Shown here piece by piece: positions 1-9,395 of a DNA stretch of 64,000 nucleotides; the stretch's first letter is position 1; the number at the start of each line of letters is the position of its first letter. Under the pieces are notes generated by a model. That model worked only from the letters and a program-made list of their open reading frames with translations, searched no databases and had not been told where the DNA came from. The stretch lies in the NCBI RefSeq assembly GCF_000186705.1, contig NZ_AEUE01000003.1, forward strand, positions 372,001-436,000, in the 5' to 3' direction. The translations under genes were made by a program, and so were the position numbers. Source of the DNA: Citromicrobium sp. JLT1363. Its GTDB lineage: Bacteria > Pseudomonadota > Alphaproteobacteria > Sphingomonadales > Sphingomonadaceae.

Positions 1-85
1 TGCTGAGCTGGTGGCGCTTCGCGCCGTCTGCGACTCCGAAGGATCGTCCTTCTCTTGAAGGGGTGGGCCCAAAGAAAATGCAGTG

Positions 86-112
86 CTTCGACAGGCTCAG
101 CACGAGCGGTGA
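86..112. repeat. Probable dispersed intergenic repeat half-site
   Basis: The stretch reads TTCGACAGGCTCAGCACGAG and lies in the non-coding start of the window. From memory this resembles a short repeat common between genes in sphingomonads and some gammaproteobacteria, usually as one arm of an inverted pair. No second arm is seen here, so the assignment rests on recognition and not on structure. I see no gene in bases 1-192. Confidence 0.4.
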
Positions 113-192
113 CGGGGAAAGGCGCGCTGTCCTACACAGCCTCGCGCGTATAGATGGATCGGTCCCTCGACGCTCAGCCTCACGGACCGCAT

Positions 193-837
193 ATGACGCA
201 CACCCCCTCGCACGACACCGCCAGCCTTCCCGCGCTCTCGCCCGAGGCGCTGCCGCGCGCTCCGCAGCAGTTCAGCAGGGAGGATCAGGCGTTCTTTCTC
301 GATCGGCTCGCGCAGTGCGGCAACGTGCTGGCCTCGGCGCGGGCTACCGGTGTCTCGCGCTCCACCGCGTACCGGATGCGGCGGGCGTGTCCGCGTTTCG
401 CTCGCCTGTGGGACGGGGCGCTGCTGCTTGCGCGGCCGCAGGTGGAGGCGGTGCTGGCCGACCGGGCGATGAACGGGGTGGAGGAGACGATCTATTACCA
501 CGGGGAGGCGGTGGCGACGCGCACGCGATATGACGCGCGGCTGCTGCTCGCGCATCTCGGGCGGCTCGACCGGCTGGCGCGCGATTACGCCGCCAGCGAT
601 GCGGCGGCGGATTTCGAGATCGGGCTGGACGAGCTCTCCACGGAAGAAGAGGTCACCTTCGTGCATTGCGCGCCCGCTCGGGCACCCGATGCAGCGGCGG
701 GCGCGGGTGATGCGGGCCGCGATGGGCCGCCCGACGAGCGGCCCGATGAGTGGCCCCGGGAGGACGAGGTTTTTTCGCCCCTGGACACTGTGTCAGGTGT
801 GTCAGGCAACGCTCCCGACCGGGCGCGGCGGTGGTAG
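193..837 (+). CDS. Helix-turn-helix protein of unknown role
   Basis: A 214-residue protein. Residues about 43-67 (GNVLASARATGVSRSTAYRM) look like a DNA-binding helix-turn-helix of the kind also found in small terminase subunits. Residues 75-130 are rich in Leu, Ala and Arg and probably helical. The tail after residue 140 is Ala/Asp/Pro-rich and looks disordered. I chose the second Met because the conserved-looking part starts after it. The last codons (LDTVSGVSG) are encoded by a 24-base element that recurs exactly upstream of trpA. No phage genes are nearby, so a terminase role is unlikely; a chromosomal regulator is a guess. Confidence 0.65.
   Translation: MTHTPSHDTASLPALSPEALPRAPQQFSREDQAFFLDRLAQCGNVLASARATGVSRSTAYRMRRACPRFARLWDGALLLARPQVEAVLADRAMNGVEETIYYHGEAVATRTRYDARLLLAHLGRLDRLARDYAASDAAADFEIGLDELSTEEEVTFVHCAPARAPDAAAGAGDAGRDGPPDERPDEWPREDEVFSPLDTVSGVSGNAPDRARRW
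782..805 (+). repeat. 24-base dispersed element, copy A
   Basis: This 24-base core is repeated without mismatch, on the opposite strand, at 51682-51705. It contains an 11-base dyad GACACTGTGTC followed by AGGTGTGTCAG. The T-rich and C-rich bases just before it are also similar between the copies. It lies inside the 3' end of the HTH gene. Confidence 0.75.
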
Positions 838-860
838 AGCGCGCCAGCGCGGATGGACGG

Positions 861-1505
861 TCAGGCGAGCCCCGGAATGCTCCACGCGCTCACCGCGTAC
901 AGCACCTGCGTTGCAAGGATGAAGAGCATCAGCGCGATGCACACGCGCTTGCCCTTGCTGAAGGTCAGCCAGATGAAGGCCGGATAGTTGAGGAAGATCA
1001 TCAGGGTCGATGCGAGGAACAGCGGGTTGGCCGCGATCGCGGCGGCCTGCGCCTCGTCCGGGCTGACCGCCGCGCCGAGCGCCAGGCCCGCGGCGCTGGT
1101 CGCCACGTTGATCAGGAACATGCCGCCCACCACCCAGCGCTTCTGCTGCCAGAAATACGCGTCGAAATCGGGCCACATCTCGGGCTCGTCGGGAAAGACC
1201 AGCGTGGCGACGAGGTAGTAGCCGCCGATGAGGACGAGGACGCCGAAGATCATCGCGGTCCGCATGTCGAGCACGCCGCGCATGGTCCACACGATGCTCC
1301 AGAACGTGCCGAGGTCGACCAGTACCAGCACGCCGAGCAGCGGGACCAGCCAGCCGACACGCACGTTGATCGCGCTTGGATCGACCCCGGCCTTGCGCCG
1401 CGCACGCAGCTTCAGGATGCGCGAAAAGCCCATCAGCATCTCTGCCACGGCGAGGCCGATCAGCAGCGTGAAGAGTTCGAAGATGTAGTCGAATTGCGGA
1501 TGCAC
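861..1505 (-). CDS. Conserved membrane protein of unknown function
   Basis: A 214-residue protein with about six hydrophobic segments, near residues 8-25, 48-66, 79-100, 124-145, 160-180 and 185-205, and short charged loops. No catalytic motif is recognised. It follows rlpA on the same strand but is separated from it by about 58 bases, so it may be in one transcript. It is certainly coding by its regular hydrophobic pattern; function unknown. Confidence 0.7.
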   Translation of the reverse strand: MHPQFDYIFELFTLLIGLAVAEMLMGFSRILKLRARRKAGVDPSAINVRVGWLVPLLGVLVLVDLGTFWSIVWTMRGVLDMRTAMIFGVLVLIGGYYLVATLVFPDEPEMWPDFDAYFWQQKRWVVGGMFLINVATSAAGLALGAAVSPDEAQAAAIAANPLFLASTLMIFLNYPAFIWLTFSKGKRVCIALMLFILATQVLYAVSAWSIPGLA

Positions 1506-1563
1506 GCGGCAGGTCCTCCCCCGGGGCGTCTATTGCCCGGGACCTGCCATCAGGCAAGCGCCG

Positions 1564-2148
1564 TCAGTCGACCAGGGCCAGTTCCACCGTGCCGTGGCCG
1601 CGCTGGATGAGGCCGAGCTCGATCGCGGCGGCGCGGCTGACGTCGATCTCGCGGCCATGGGCGTAGGGCCCGCGGTCGTTGATGCGCACCACCACGCTCT
1701 TGCCGGTGCGCGGGTTGGTCACGCGGACCTTCGTACCGAAGGGCAGCGTCTTGTGCGCGGCGGTGAGGGCGTTCATGTCGAACCGTTCGCCATTGGCGGT
1801 CTTGCGGCCATGGAAGCGGCGGCCGTAATAGGAGGCAACGCCGCTGCGCCAGGTGGCGGGCTGCGCCTCCACCGGCGGATCGAAGGTGTCGAGGTCGACC
1901 GCACGCGGAGCCACGTCGGGCGCGGGCGGCTCGATATCGAAGCGCGCGAAGCTGGCGTCGAAATCGGCCGCGTCGGCAGGCACGATCTCGTCCGTCAAAG
2001 GCGCCGTATCGGCTGGCGCGATCCTGGCCACCAGAGCCTGCTGGCCGTCTGCATCCTGCGCAACGGCACCGGCGAGCGGCAGTGCGAAAATGCCAAGCGT
2101 CAGCGCTGGCAAGGCCGCGTGGCGAAGTCGAGTGGTAATCCCGTCCAT
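1564..2148 (-). CDS. rlpA: RlpA-family septal ring lytic transglycosylase-like protein
   Basis: A 194-residue exported protein. Residues 1-31 form a signal peptide ending near AGAVAQ. The C-terminal 95 residues are a double-psi beta-barrel RlpA domain, with [20 protein letters not shown], the [11 protein letters not shown] turn and INDRGPY. Family members cleave peptidoglycan strands lacking stem peptides and act at the septum or cell pole. There is no C-terminal SPOR domain, unlike E. coli RlpA, so it is the short form. I chose the Met at 2148 because it opens the signal peptide; the upstream extension is rich in Arg and unlikely. Confidence 0.85.
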   Translation of the reverse strand: MDGITTRLRHAALPALTLGIFALPLAGAVAQDADGQQALVARIAPADTAPLTDEIVPADAADFDASFARFDIEPPAPDVAPRAVDLDTFDPPVEAQPATWRSGVASYYGRRFHGRKTANGERFDMNALTAAHKTLPFGTKVRVTNPRTGKSVVVRINDRGPYAHGREIDVSRAAAIELGLIQRGHGTVELALVD

Positions 2149-2272
2149 GGCGGGGCAAGTTAAGCCCGAATTCCTGATACGGAATATGGAACGAAGCGCT
2201 TCGCCGCGCTTCCGCCACATTTGAACGGATTGCTTCGGACCTTTCGCGGGCCTTGTCGATTATTGCCTGATT

Positions 2273-3511
2273 TCAGTCGAGAGGCGACCTCTGATCGCGT
2301 TTTGCCAGCAATTTCAACCGCAAAGCGTTGAGCGAAATGAACCCTGCCGCATCGCGCTGGTCGTAGGCGCCCGCATCGTCCTCGAAGGTGACATGGGCTT
2401 CGGAATAGAGGCTGTGCGGGCTGCGGCGACCAACAACACCCGCATTGCCCTTGTACAGCTTCAGCCGCACCTCGCCGGTGACCCGTTCCTGGCTGTGATC
2501 GATCGCCGCCTGCAGCATCTCGCGCTCTGGGCTGAACCAGAAGCCGTTATAGATGAGCTCGGCGTATTTCGGCATCAGCTCGTCCTTGAGATGCGCTGCG
2601 CCGCGATCCAGCGTGATCTGCTCGATCCCGCGATGCGCGCGGGCGTAGATTTCGCCGCCCGGCGTCTCGTACATCCCGCGCGACTTCATGCCGACGAACC
2701 GGTTCTCCACCAGATCGAGCCGCCCGATGCCGTGCTTGCGGCCCAGATCGTTGAGCGCGGCGAGCAGGGTCGCGGGGCTCATCGCTTCGCCATTGAGCGC
2801 GACGCCGTCGCCCTTCTCGAACGCCAGCGTGATGTATTCCGGCGTGTCCGGCGCATCCTCGGGGTTGTCGGTGCGCGAATAGACGTAGTCGGGCGTTTCC
2901 TCCCACGGGTCTTCGAGCACCTTGCCCTCGGACGAGGTGTGGAGGAGGTTGGCGTCGGTGGAGAAGGGGCTTTCGCCGCGCTTGTCCTTGGGCACGTCGA
3001 TCTGGTGCGCTTCGGCCCAGGCGATAAGCGCGGTGCGGCTGGTCAGGTCCCATTCGCGCCACGGAGCGATCACCGTGACATCGGGATCGAGCGCGTAGGC
3101 GCTGAGTTCGAACCGCACCTGGTCGTTGCCCTTGCCGGTTGCGCCGTGCGCAATCGCACCCGCGCCGGTCTCGCGCGCGATCTCGACCAGACGCTTGGAG
3201 ATCAGCGGGCGCGCAATGCTGGTGCCCAGCAGGTAGTCGCCTTCGTAGCGGGCATTGGCGCGCATCATCGGGAACACGAAATCGCGCACGAATTCCTCGC
3301 GCAGATCCTCGATGAAGATGTGCTTGTCGGGAATGCCCATCGCCTGCGCCTTGCGGCGTGCGGGCTCAAGTTCCTCGCCTTGGCCGAGGTCGGCGGTGAA
3401 GGTGACCACTTCGAGGCCACGCTCGACCTCCAGCCACTTCGCGATGACGGAGGTGTCGAGGCCGCCCGAATAGGCGAGGACGACCTTGTTGTTCTTGGAT
3501 GCACTGCTCAT
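2273..3511 (-). CDS. argG: Argininosuccinate synthase
   Basis: A 412-residue cytoplasmic enzyme that joins citrulline and aspartate using ATP, the penultimate step of arginine synthesis. The N-terminal [10 protein letters not shown] is the PP-loop that binds ATP pyrophosphate; [13 protein letters not shown] is the citrulline/aspartate-binding segment. Length and motifs fit the family throughout. No argH or other arg gene is adjacent. It follows the DksA-type gene by 52 bases on the same strand. Confidence 0.97.
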   Translation of the reverse strand: MSSASKNNKVVLAYSGGLDTSVIAKWLEVERGLEVVTFTADLGQGEELEPARRKAQAMGIPDKHIFIEDLREEFVRDFVFPMMRANARYEGDYLLGTSIARPLISKRLVEIARETGAGAIAHGATGKGNDQVRFELSAYALDPDVTVIAPWREWDLTSRTALIAWAEAHQIDVPKDKRGESPFSTDANLLHTSSEGKVLEDPWEETPDYVYSRTDNPEDAPDTPEYITLAFEKGDGVALNGEAMSPATLLAALNDLGRKHGIGRLDLVENRFVGMKSRGMYETPGGEIYARAHRGIEQITLDRGAAHLKDELMPKYAELIYNGFWFSPEREMLQAAIDHSQERVTGEVRLKLYKGNAGVVGRRSPHSLYSEAHVTFEDDAGAYDQRDAAGFISLNALRLKLLAKRDQRSPLD

Positions 3512-3563
3512 GCCGCGCGGCTAGCAGCAGTGCCGCTCTGTAGGCAATCAAGAATAGGCGCCG

Positions 3564-3827
3564 TCAGCGCAGTTGACTGTCCTTGCTGCCACGCCGGTTG
3601 ATGCCACTGCTGCGCACGGCCGCATCCTGACCGGACTGGCATGCGACGCAGCGCTTCACGCCGGGCAGGGCCACCCGCCGTTTCTCGGGAATCTCCTCGC
3701 CGCATTCGATGCACCACTCTTCGCTCTCGCCGCTAGGCATGCGCGATCGCGCTGCGCTTACCGCGTCGGAAACCGTGTCGTCGATCTGATCCTGCACGGC
3801 GCCATCACGCGCCCATCCGCCTGCCAT
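3564..3827 (-). CDS. DksA/TraR-type C4 zinc-finger protein
   Basis: An 87-residue protein with four cysteines at 39, 42, 60 and 63 (CIECG and CVACQ) arranged as the TraR/DksA zinc finger, preceded by a short acidic helix. It is much shorter than DksA, with no long coiled coil, and matches the small YbiI-like members. These may bind RNA polymerase through the secondary channel, but the role of the short forms is not settled. The C-terminus is basic and probably flexible. Confidence 0.8.
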   Translation of the reverse strand: MAGGWARDGAVQDQIDDTVSDAVSAARSRMPSGESEEWCIECGEEIPEKRRVALPGVKRCVACQSGQDAAVRSSGINRRGSKDSQLR

Positions 3828-3934
3828 GATACTATCCCTCTTGCCGGTTCATCCCGTTGAAAATGGGGGCGAACACCGCGAGAATCAAATCGGGCGCGGA
3901 ACAGCGCCGGCCGGAACGCGACCCGGACCGTACC

Positions 3935-5257
3935 CTAGCCTTTGGAAAGCAGTGCCGCTTCGGCTTCGCCGATATAGTCGCGCGCGTAGGGCAGGGCGTG
4001 CCGGTGGCGGGCGTACTGGATCTGGTAATTGCACATCGCGCCGCTTTCGAAGGAGGCCGCAGCCCCAGCGAGGTAGAAGGTCCACATGCGGTAGAACCGT
4101 TCATCATACAGGGCGATAATGCGCGCGCGGTTCGCCTCGCAATTGGCGTACCACGCGCGCAAGGTGTGTGCGTAGTGCAGCCGCCACGTCTCGACATCTG
4201 TGGCGATCAGGCGCGATTTCTCGCTCGCGGCGACGGTTTCGCTCAGCGCGGGAATGTAGCCGCCGGGGAAGATATACTTGCGGGTGAAGGCGTCGGTCGA
4301 TCCCGGAACGCCCATGCGCCCGATCGTGTGCACCAGCATCACGCCATCGGTTTTCAGCAGCTTGCCGGTGCAGCGAAAGAACGTCTCGAACTGCGCCTGG
4401 CCGACATGTTCGAACATGCCGACCGACACGATCCGGTCGTACTTCGCGCCCGCATCCGCATGGTCGCGGTAATCGATCAATTCGATGCTGACCTTGTCCG
4501 AAAGGCCTGCGGCGGCCACCCGTTCGCGCGCCAGTGCCGCCTGCTCTTCCGACAGGGTGATGCCGGTAACGTGCACATCCGCGCGCGAGGCGAGGAAGAT
4601 CGCCATGCCGCCCCAGCCACAGCCGATATCCAGCACCCTTTGACCGGGCTCCAGAGCCAGCTTGGCCGCGATATGCGCCAGCTTGGCTTCCTGCGCCTGC
4701 GCCAGGCTCATGTCCGTGCCGCCGCGATCCTCGGGCCAGTAGCCGCAGCTGTACTGCATGTGCTCGGTATCGAGCATGAGGCGGTAAAGTTCGTTGCCGA
4801 TGTCGTAATGGTGCGAAACGTTCGCGCGGCTGCGCACGGCGTTGTTGAGCTGTTCGCCGTGGAAAGCGATCCGGTTGGCCAGGCGCTTGGCGGCGCTGGG
4901 CCGACTGTAACTCGCGCCCGCCTCCCAAGGGGCATTGCGCGCGAACAGGCTGACCAGCCCCATCACGTCGCCGCGTTCGATCACCAGGCGGCCGTCCATG
5001 AAGGCCTCTGCCGCCCCCAGGGCGGGGTCCAGCAGGATTTCGCGCGGCACGCGCCCGTCGGCAAAGCGGATCGCAATGTCGAGCGCGTTCGAACCGGGGG
5101 TGCCGAAGCGCTCCCTCGAGCCGTCCGCGAAGGCGACCTCGAGGCTGCCACTGGTAATGTGGCTGTCGAAGAAGCGGCTGAGGAGCAGGCTCGAGGGTCC
5201 GCGATTGCGGCCCTTGTCGCCTGCGGTCAGTGGATCGGACTTTCTGATTTCTGACAT
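3935..5257 (-). CDS. cfa: Cyclopropane-fatty-acyl-phospholipid synthase
   Basis: A 440-residue SAM-dependent enzyme that methylenates the cis double bond of membrane phospholipid acyl chains, usually in stationary phase or acid stress. The SAM-binding motif VLDIGCGWGG is at residues 208-217; YDIGNELY (151-158) and GMFEHVGQ are family signatures. The N-terminal 120 residues form the lipid-binding SCP2-like part. The 107 bases between it and the zinc-finger gene hold no convincing ORF. Confidence 0.95.
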   Translation of the reverse strand: MSEIRKSDPLTAGDKGRNRGPSSLLLSRFFDSHITSGSLEVAFADGSRERFGTPGSNALDIAIRFADGRVPREILLDPALGAAEAFMDGRLVIERGDVMGLVSLFARNAPWEAGASYSRPSAAKRLANRIAFHGEQLNNAVRSRANVSHHYDIGNELYRLMLDTEHMQYSCGYWPEDRGGTDMSLAQAQEAKLAHIAAKLALEPGQRVLDIGCGWGGMAIFLASRADVHVTGITLSEEQAALARERVAAAGLSDKVSIELIDYRDHADAGAKYDRIVSVGMFEHVGQAQFETFFRCTGKLLKTDGVMLVHTIGRMGVPGSTDAFTRKYIFPGGYIPALSETVAASEKSRLIATDVETWRLHYAHTLRAWYANCEANRARIIALYDERFYRMWTFYLAGAAASFESGAMCNYQIQYARHRHALPYARDYIGEAEAALLSKG

Positions 5258-5308
5258 TGGTCGCGTTTTACTCCGGCACGAATTCAGGGTTCTGCGCCCC
5301 GTTGATAC

Positions 5309-5575
5309 TCAGCCCGATTTCTTTCCCGAAAGAATCCGGTCCAGCAGCGGTGGCTTGCCGGGCTTCGGGGGCAGCTTGCCCGACATCTCGTACAGCATGT
5401 TGCCCAGCTGGACCGCCTGGTCCCTGTTCAGCACCATCCGGGATATCAGCACATCGTCCTTGCTCTCGGGCAGGTTGGTGACGGTTTCCAGCCGCAGGAC
5501 CATGCTGGCGCCGTAATCCTGAGCGGTCCAGCCGACCAGCACACGCACTTCCTCGTCGTTCCAGCTATCGGCCAT
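5309..5575 (-). CDS. Small conserved hypothetical protein
   Basis: An 88-residue soluble protein without signal peptide or recognised motif. It starts acidic (SWNDEEVRVLVGW), has alternating hydrophobic residues that suggest beta strands, and ends in a Pro/Lys-rich tail. It lies between the molybdopterin oxidoreductase operon and cfa on the same strand with gaps of about 50-70 bases. I do not recognise a family. Confidence 0.6.
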   Translation of the reverse strand: MADSWNDEEVRVLVGWTAQDYGASMVLRLETVTNLPESKDDVLISRMVLNRDQAVQLGNMLYEMSGKLPPKPGKPPLLDRILSGKKSG

Positions 5576-5642
5576 GGCCGGTCTTTCCTATCCGGTTGAT
5601 GCAGCGGTCCCGTATCGCCCGGGCGCCGCACCGACAAGGTGG

Positions 5643-6395
5643 TCACATGCCGGCGTACCATTGGTAGCCACCATAATCCTCCCAGTAGCCCCCCTTGCCA
5701 AGGCCGATATCGTCGAGGCTGGCGACCGCTTCCACGCCGGTCAGATACTTGGCGTGCTTGTAGCCCAGCTGACGTTCTACGCGGGCCCGCAGGGGGGCGC
5801 CATTGCGGATGGGCAGGGGCTCGCCGTTCAGTCGGTGGGCGATGATCGTCTGCGGGTGGAGGGCATCGATCATGTCGATACTCTCGTAATAGCGGCCCTG
5901 CGTGTAATCGTCCGCACAGCGGAACACGATGTAGTTCGCGCTGTCGCGCACGCGCGCGAGATCGAGGAAGGTGGACAGCTGCGGCCCGGTCCACTGGCCG
6001 ATCGCGCTCCACCCTTCCACGCAGTCGTGCCGCGTGATCTGGGTTCGCTGGGGCAGGCGCATGATCTGGTCGAGCGAGAGCGAAAGCGGGCGCTCTACCA
6101 GGCCGGTGACGGTAAAGCGCCAGTCCGCAAAGCCGTTGGCCGCGTGCTGAGGATAGCCATCGTTCTGCGGATCGGTGGAACCATTGCCGCGAAAGAAGGG
6201 CGAGATGTCTTCGGGCGCATATTCCCGGGCAAGCGCATCGCGCGCCCGCACGAAGCGCTGGAGCCCCTTGTGCCAGTCGTCCACGCTTTCGAACAGGCCG
6301 CGCCCGGCATCGCTCTGCTGGATTTTGGAGCACGCCCCCAGCATCAGCGCGCCCGAACCCAGCAGCACGGCGCGACGTTTCATCAGGATGCTCAT
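5643..6395 (-). CDS. Sulfite-oxidase-fold molybdopterin oxidoreductase (MsrP/YedY-like)
   Basis: A 250-residue periplasmic enzyme. The N-terminus (MKRRAVLLGSGALMLGAC) has paired arginines and a lipobox with Cys22, so it is probably Tat-exported and possibly lipid-anchored. RHDCVEGWS contains Cys125, the expected Mo ligand of the sulfite oxidase fold. MsrP repairs oxidised methionine in the periplasm, but the substrate here is not shown by the sequence. The ATG overlaps the stop of the upstream cytochrome b gene (ATGA), which fixes the start and suggests the two form one membrane electron-transfer unit. Confidence 0.85.
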   Translation of the reverse strand: MSILMKRRAVLLGSGALMLGACSKIQQSDAGRGLFESVDDWHKGLQRFVRARDALAREYAPEDISPFFRGNGSTDPQNDGYPQHAANGFADWRFTVTGLVERPLSLSLDQIMRLPQRTQITRHDCVEGWSAIGQWTGPQLSTFLDLARVRDSANYIVFRCADDYTQGRYYESIDMIDALHPQTIIAHRLNGEPLPIRNGAPLRARVERQLGYKHAKYLTGVEAVASLDDIGLGKGGYWEDYGGYQWYAGM

Positions 6396-7120
6396 GCCGG
6401 GTCTCCAGTATCGGTCTTTGCGAAGGGCGGATTGGCCGGCTGGTGATCGCCGCCCAGCGTCATGGACCGCAGGTGGCCGATCGGCCCGGTCAGCAGGACC
6501 AGCGCGACATGGATCACGAAGAAGCCGAACAGCCCCCAGGCGAAAAGGAAGTGGATCGACCTTGCGCTCTGGCGTCCGCCGAAGATGTCCAGCAGCCATG
6601 GAAAGGCCGCATCCATGCCGGGGCTGATCGCCATTCCGGTCAGGACCATGCCGGGCAGCAGCACGCCCAGCACGAGGCCGTAGGCAAGCTTCTGCAGGAA
6701 GTTGTATTTGCTTTCCCCATGGCTGAAATCGAACCGCAGATGCTGGAAGATGTCCTTGCGGATAGCCTGCCAGCGCCACTCACGCTTGCCGGTCATCAGA
6801 TCGCGCCCGAAGTGACCGTTCCACAGCATGGCGATCCACATGCCCAGCAGCCCGAAGGCGAAGGGAAACGCCATCAGCAGGTGCCAGTCGCGCGCCTTGG
6901 CAAGGCTGTAGAATCCCGGGATCGTCATCCAGCCGGGAAAGCGCGGCACCTCCAGCCAGGCCTGTTCCGGCGCGAAGCCCCACTCGCCCCAGTAAAGGTA
7001 GGGGTGGGCGTTGGAGATGTTCAGTCCGCTCATGAACAGCACCACGATCGCGATCAGATTGATCCAGTGCCAGATGCGGGTCGGGGCGGCATGTCGATTA
7101 CGCTCTCTATCGCCGGTCAT
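6392..7120 (-). CDS. Cytochrome b/b6-type membrane subunit
   Basis: A 242-residue membrane protein with about four transmembrane helices. Histidines suitable as haem ligands occur in RIWHWIN, KARDWHLLMAF, ARSIHFLF and FFVIHVALV. This is the hydrogenase-type b cytochrome fold, not the YedZ/MsrQ fold that normally partners MsrP. It likely passes electrons from the quinone pool to the downstream molybdoenzyme. Its start overlaps the end of the SDR gene and its stop overlaps the molybdoenzyme start, so the three are coupled. Confidence 0.85.
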   Translation of the reverse strand: MTGDRERNRHAAPTRIWHWINLIAIVVLFMSGLNISNAHPYLYWGEWGFAPEQAWLEVPRFPGWMTIPGFYSLAKARDWHLLMAFPFAFGLLGMWIAMLWNGHFGRDLMTGKREWRWQAIRKDIFQHLRFDFSHGESKYNFLQKLAYGLVLGVLLPGMVLTGMAISPGMDAAFPWLLDIFGGRQSARSIHFLFAWGLFGFFVIHVALVLLTGPIGHLRSMTLGGDHQPANPPFAKTDTGDPA

Positions 7121-7878
7121 CTTGCGGCTTCCCGTTCCAGATAGATCACGTCACGCGGCTGACTGAGCAGATGCTGCCCGCTATCGACGAACAGCGTTTC
7201 CCCGCTCGCCAGATCGCCGCTGGCGAGGAAGACCGCCGCCTCCGCCACGTCCCGCGGGGAGGTCCGGCGGCGGCGCAAGTTGAGCAGATGCGATCGTTCC
7301 GCTTCCTCCTCGCTCTGATCGTGGCTGGGGAGAATCGCACCCGGCGCAAGGCCGTAGATCCGGTCGTCCGGCTGTGCCGCCCCCATTGCGAGCATGCGGA
7401 TAGTCGCGTCGAGCGCATGCTTGCTCATCGTGTAGCTGAAGAAGTCGGGGTTGGGATTGGCGAGCTTCTGATCGGTGATCTGGATCACGCGGCGCCCCCC
7501 GCGCGCGGTTGCATGGGCGAGATAGCTCTGGGCGAGCATGGCGGGCGCACGCGCGTTGACCTGCATGGCCCGGTCGAAGATTCCCGGGTCGAGCGCGGCC
7601 ACATCGTCGGGCTGAAAGACCGCCGCGGAATTGACCAGCGCGCGCCAGTCCTCCAGCTGAGCCGCCACATCGCGCGCGAGCGCATCGGCGGCGCCGTTTT
7701 CCGCCAGATCGGCCTGCATGATTTGCGCGGAGGGAAGTTCCCCCGCGAGCGCCGCCGCTTCTTCGCCAGACGAGCGATAATGGATCACCACGTGCCACCC
7801 GGCCGCGGCAAAGGCGCGAGAGAATGCTGCGCCAAGCCTCTGGGCGCCTCCGGTGACGAGAACGGCTGGCCTGGTCAT
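7117..7878 (-). CDS. SDR-family oxidoreductase, pteridine reductase (FolM)-like
   Basis: A 253-residue cytoplasmic short-chain dehydrogenase. The N-terminal TGGAQRLG is the Rossmann nucleotide site in the TGxxxRxG form seen in pteridine reductases; NSAAVF is the NNAG-equivalent and YTMSK the catalytic YxxxK. FolM-like enzymes reduce dihydromonapterin or dihydrofolate. A pterin role would fit its coupling to a molybdopterin enzyme operon, but this is inference. The Met at 7878 begins directly at the Rossmann strand; the upstream extension was rejected. Confidence 0.8.
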   Translation of the reverse strand: MTRPAVLVTGGAQRLGAAFSRAFAAAGWHVVIHYRSSGEEAAALAGELPSAQIMQADLAENGAADALARDVAAQLEDWRALVNSAAVFQPDDVAALDPGIFDRAMQVNARAPAMLAQSYLAHATARGGRRVIQITDQKLANPNPDFFSYTMSKHALDATIRMLAMGAAQPDDRIYGLAPGAILPSHDQSEEEAERSHLLNLRRRRTSPRDVAEAAVFLASGDLASGETLFVDSGQHLLSQPRDVIYLEREAAR

Positions 7879-7968
7879 GGCACGACAAGACCACAGCCCG
7901 GTGCGCGAATAAAGGCCAATCTCGGAACGGAGCCGGGTGGCACCGGTTCGAATGCGCAAGGGGGCGCC

Positions 7969-9198
7969 ATGACACTCAAGCGCGACATGGGCCTTGGCGG
8001 CCTCGTATTTTACGGCACCGGGACGATCCTGGGCGCAGGGATTTTTGTCGTCATCGGCGAAGTCATGGGGGAAGCCGGACCCGCTGCGCCGCTCGCGTAT
8101 GCGCTTGCCGGATTGGTCGCCGTGTTTACCGCCTTGTCGTTCGCGGAAATCGGCGCACGGGTGCCTACGGCTGCGGGTGCGATCGACTATGTCGAAGCGG
8201 GTTTTGGCGACAGGGCCGCGCTTCCCGCCATCGTCGGCTGGCTGCTGATCCTTGCGAATATCGTTTCCGGGGCAACGATCACCACCGGCTTCGTCAGCTA
8301 CCTCTCAAGCTTCGTCGAGTTGCCTGGCTGGATGGCGACACTCGGATTGCTGGCGCTGGTGGGCTTCGTGGCCGTCGCCGGAATGAAGCAGGCCGCCTGG
8401 TTCATGACTGCGACCACCGCGCTTGGCCTCATTACTCTGCTTGCTGTCTTGTGGCTGGCACGTGACGGGCTGTTTGCCTGGCCCGGTCTGCTGAGAGACG
8501 GCACCGTATGGGAAGGGGCGGGCTCTGCCGCCTTCACGGGCATATTGGCTGGCGCCTTCCTGGCGATCTACAGCTTCATCGGTTTTGGCGACATGGCGCA
8601 GACGGCAGAGGAGTTGAAGCGTCCCAAGCGCAATCTGCCGCGCGGGATCATCATTACGATCCTTATCGTTTTCGCCTTTTACCTGCTGATTGCGACGGCG
8701 TTGGGGGGCTTGGACGGCATTGCTGGAATTGCGCAGGCCGATGCCCCGCTCGTGTACGCAGCGACACGAGGCGGCGAATTTCCGGCCCTGCCGCTGGCGC
8801 TCGCCAGCCTGCTGGTCATCGTCAACGGCGCGCTTACACAGATTGTCGCTGCAAGCCGCTTGCTGATGGACCTCGGGCGTGACGGCCGTGGCGGCGTGCC
8901 GGGCAAGGCAGGCGAGGTCAGCGATACGACCAACACGCCCGTTTTCGCCACGTTAGCCGTCCTTGCGGTCGTCCTGATCCTCGCGCTGTTTGTGCCGTTG
9001 GGCACATTGGCGAGCGGAACCAGCCTTGTCATCCTGATGGTATTCGCGATGGTCAACGCCGCGCTGTGGCGGCTGAAACGAAAGACGCAGCCAGAGGATG
9101 TGCCCAATCTTTGGGTGTCGGTTCCTCTCATAGGGCTGGTGCTGTGCGTGCTGACGATCGTCGGGCAGGTACTCCTATGGACAACCGGGGGGAGCTGA
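7969..9198 (+). CDS. APC-superfamily amino acid permease
   Basis: A 409-residue membrane protein with about 11-12 hydrophobic helices. The first helix has the GTGTILGAGIFV motif of amino acid/polyamine/cation permeases, and GFGDMAQTAEELKRPKRNLP is the conserved segment after helix 6. The substrate cannot be told from sequence. An AAGGGGG ribosome site precedes the ATG, deciding the start against a long in-frame upstream extension that is antisense to the SDR gene. It is divergent from that operon. The 197 bases after it hold no gene I can support. Confidence 0.88.
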   Translation: MTLKRDMGLGGLVFYGTGTILGAGIFVVIGEVMGEAGPAAPLAYALAGLVAVFTALSFAEIGARVPTAAGAIDYVEAGFGDRAALPAIVGWLLILANIVSGATITTGFVSYLSSFVELPGWMATLGLLALVGFVAVAGMKQAAWFMTATTALGLITLLAVLWLARDGLFAWPGLLRDGTVWEGAGSAAFTGILAGAFLAIYSFIGFGDMAQTAEELKRPKRNLPRGIIITILIVFAFYLLIATALGGLDGIAGIAQADAPLVYAATRGGEFPALPLALASLLVIVNGALTQIVAASRLLMDLGRDGRGGVPGKAGEVSDTTNTPVFATLAVLAVVLILALFVPLGTLASGTSLVILMVFAMVNAALWRLKRKTQPEDVPNLWVSVPLIGLVLCVLTIVGQVLLWTTGGS

Positions 9199-9395
9199 GG
9201 CGGAGGTTCGCCCAGTATCACCGATCCCGCGCGCAGGTATCCTCGATAGCCGCGCGCAAACCGCGCTTCGTCAGGCACGCCGCATCGCGCCTGGTTTCGT
9301 CACCCGGCTACAGTCTGCCGAGGAAGGACTGGCCGGTACCGACTGCTAGCGTGCGCAAGGACAGCCTGCGCCGATAGCGAGAGAGGATTTTGCTT

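Noticed and set aside
193-837. Phage terminase small subunit marking a prophage
   Set aside because: Only the HTH part is similar; no large terminase, portal or capsid genes are within reach.
7171-7968. N-terminal extension of the APC permease
   Set aside because: It is antisense to the SDR gene; AAGGGGG precedes the ATG at 7969.
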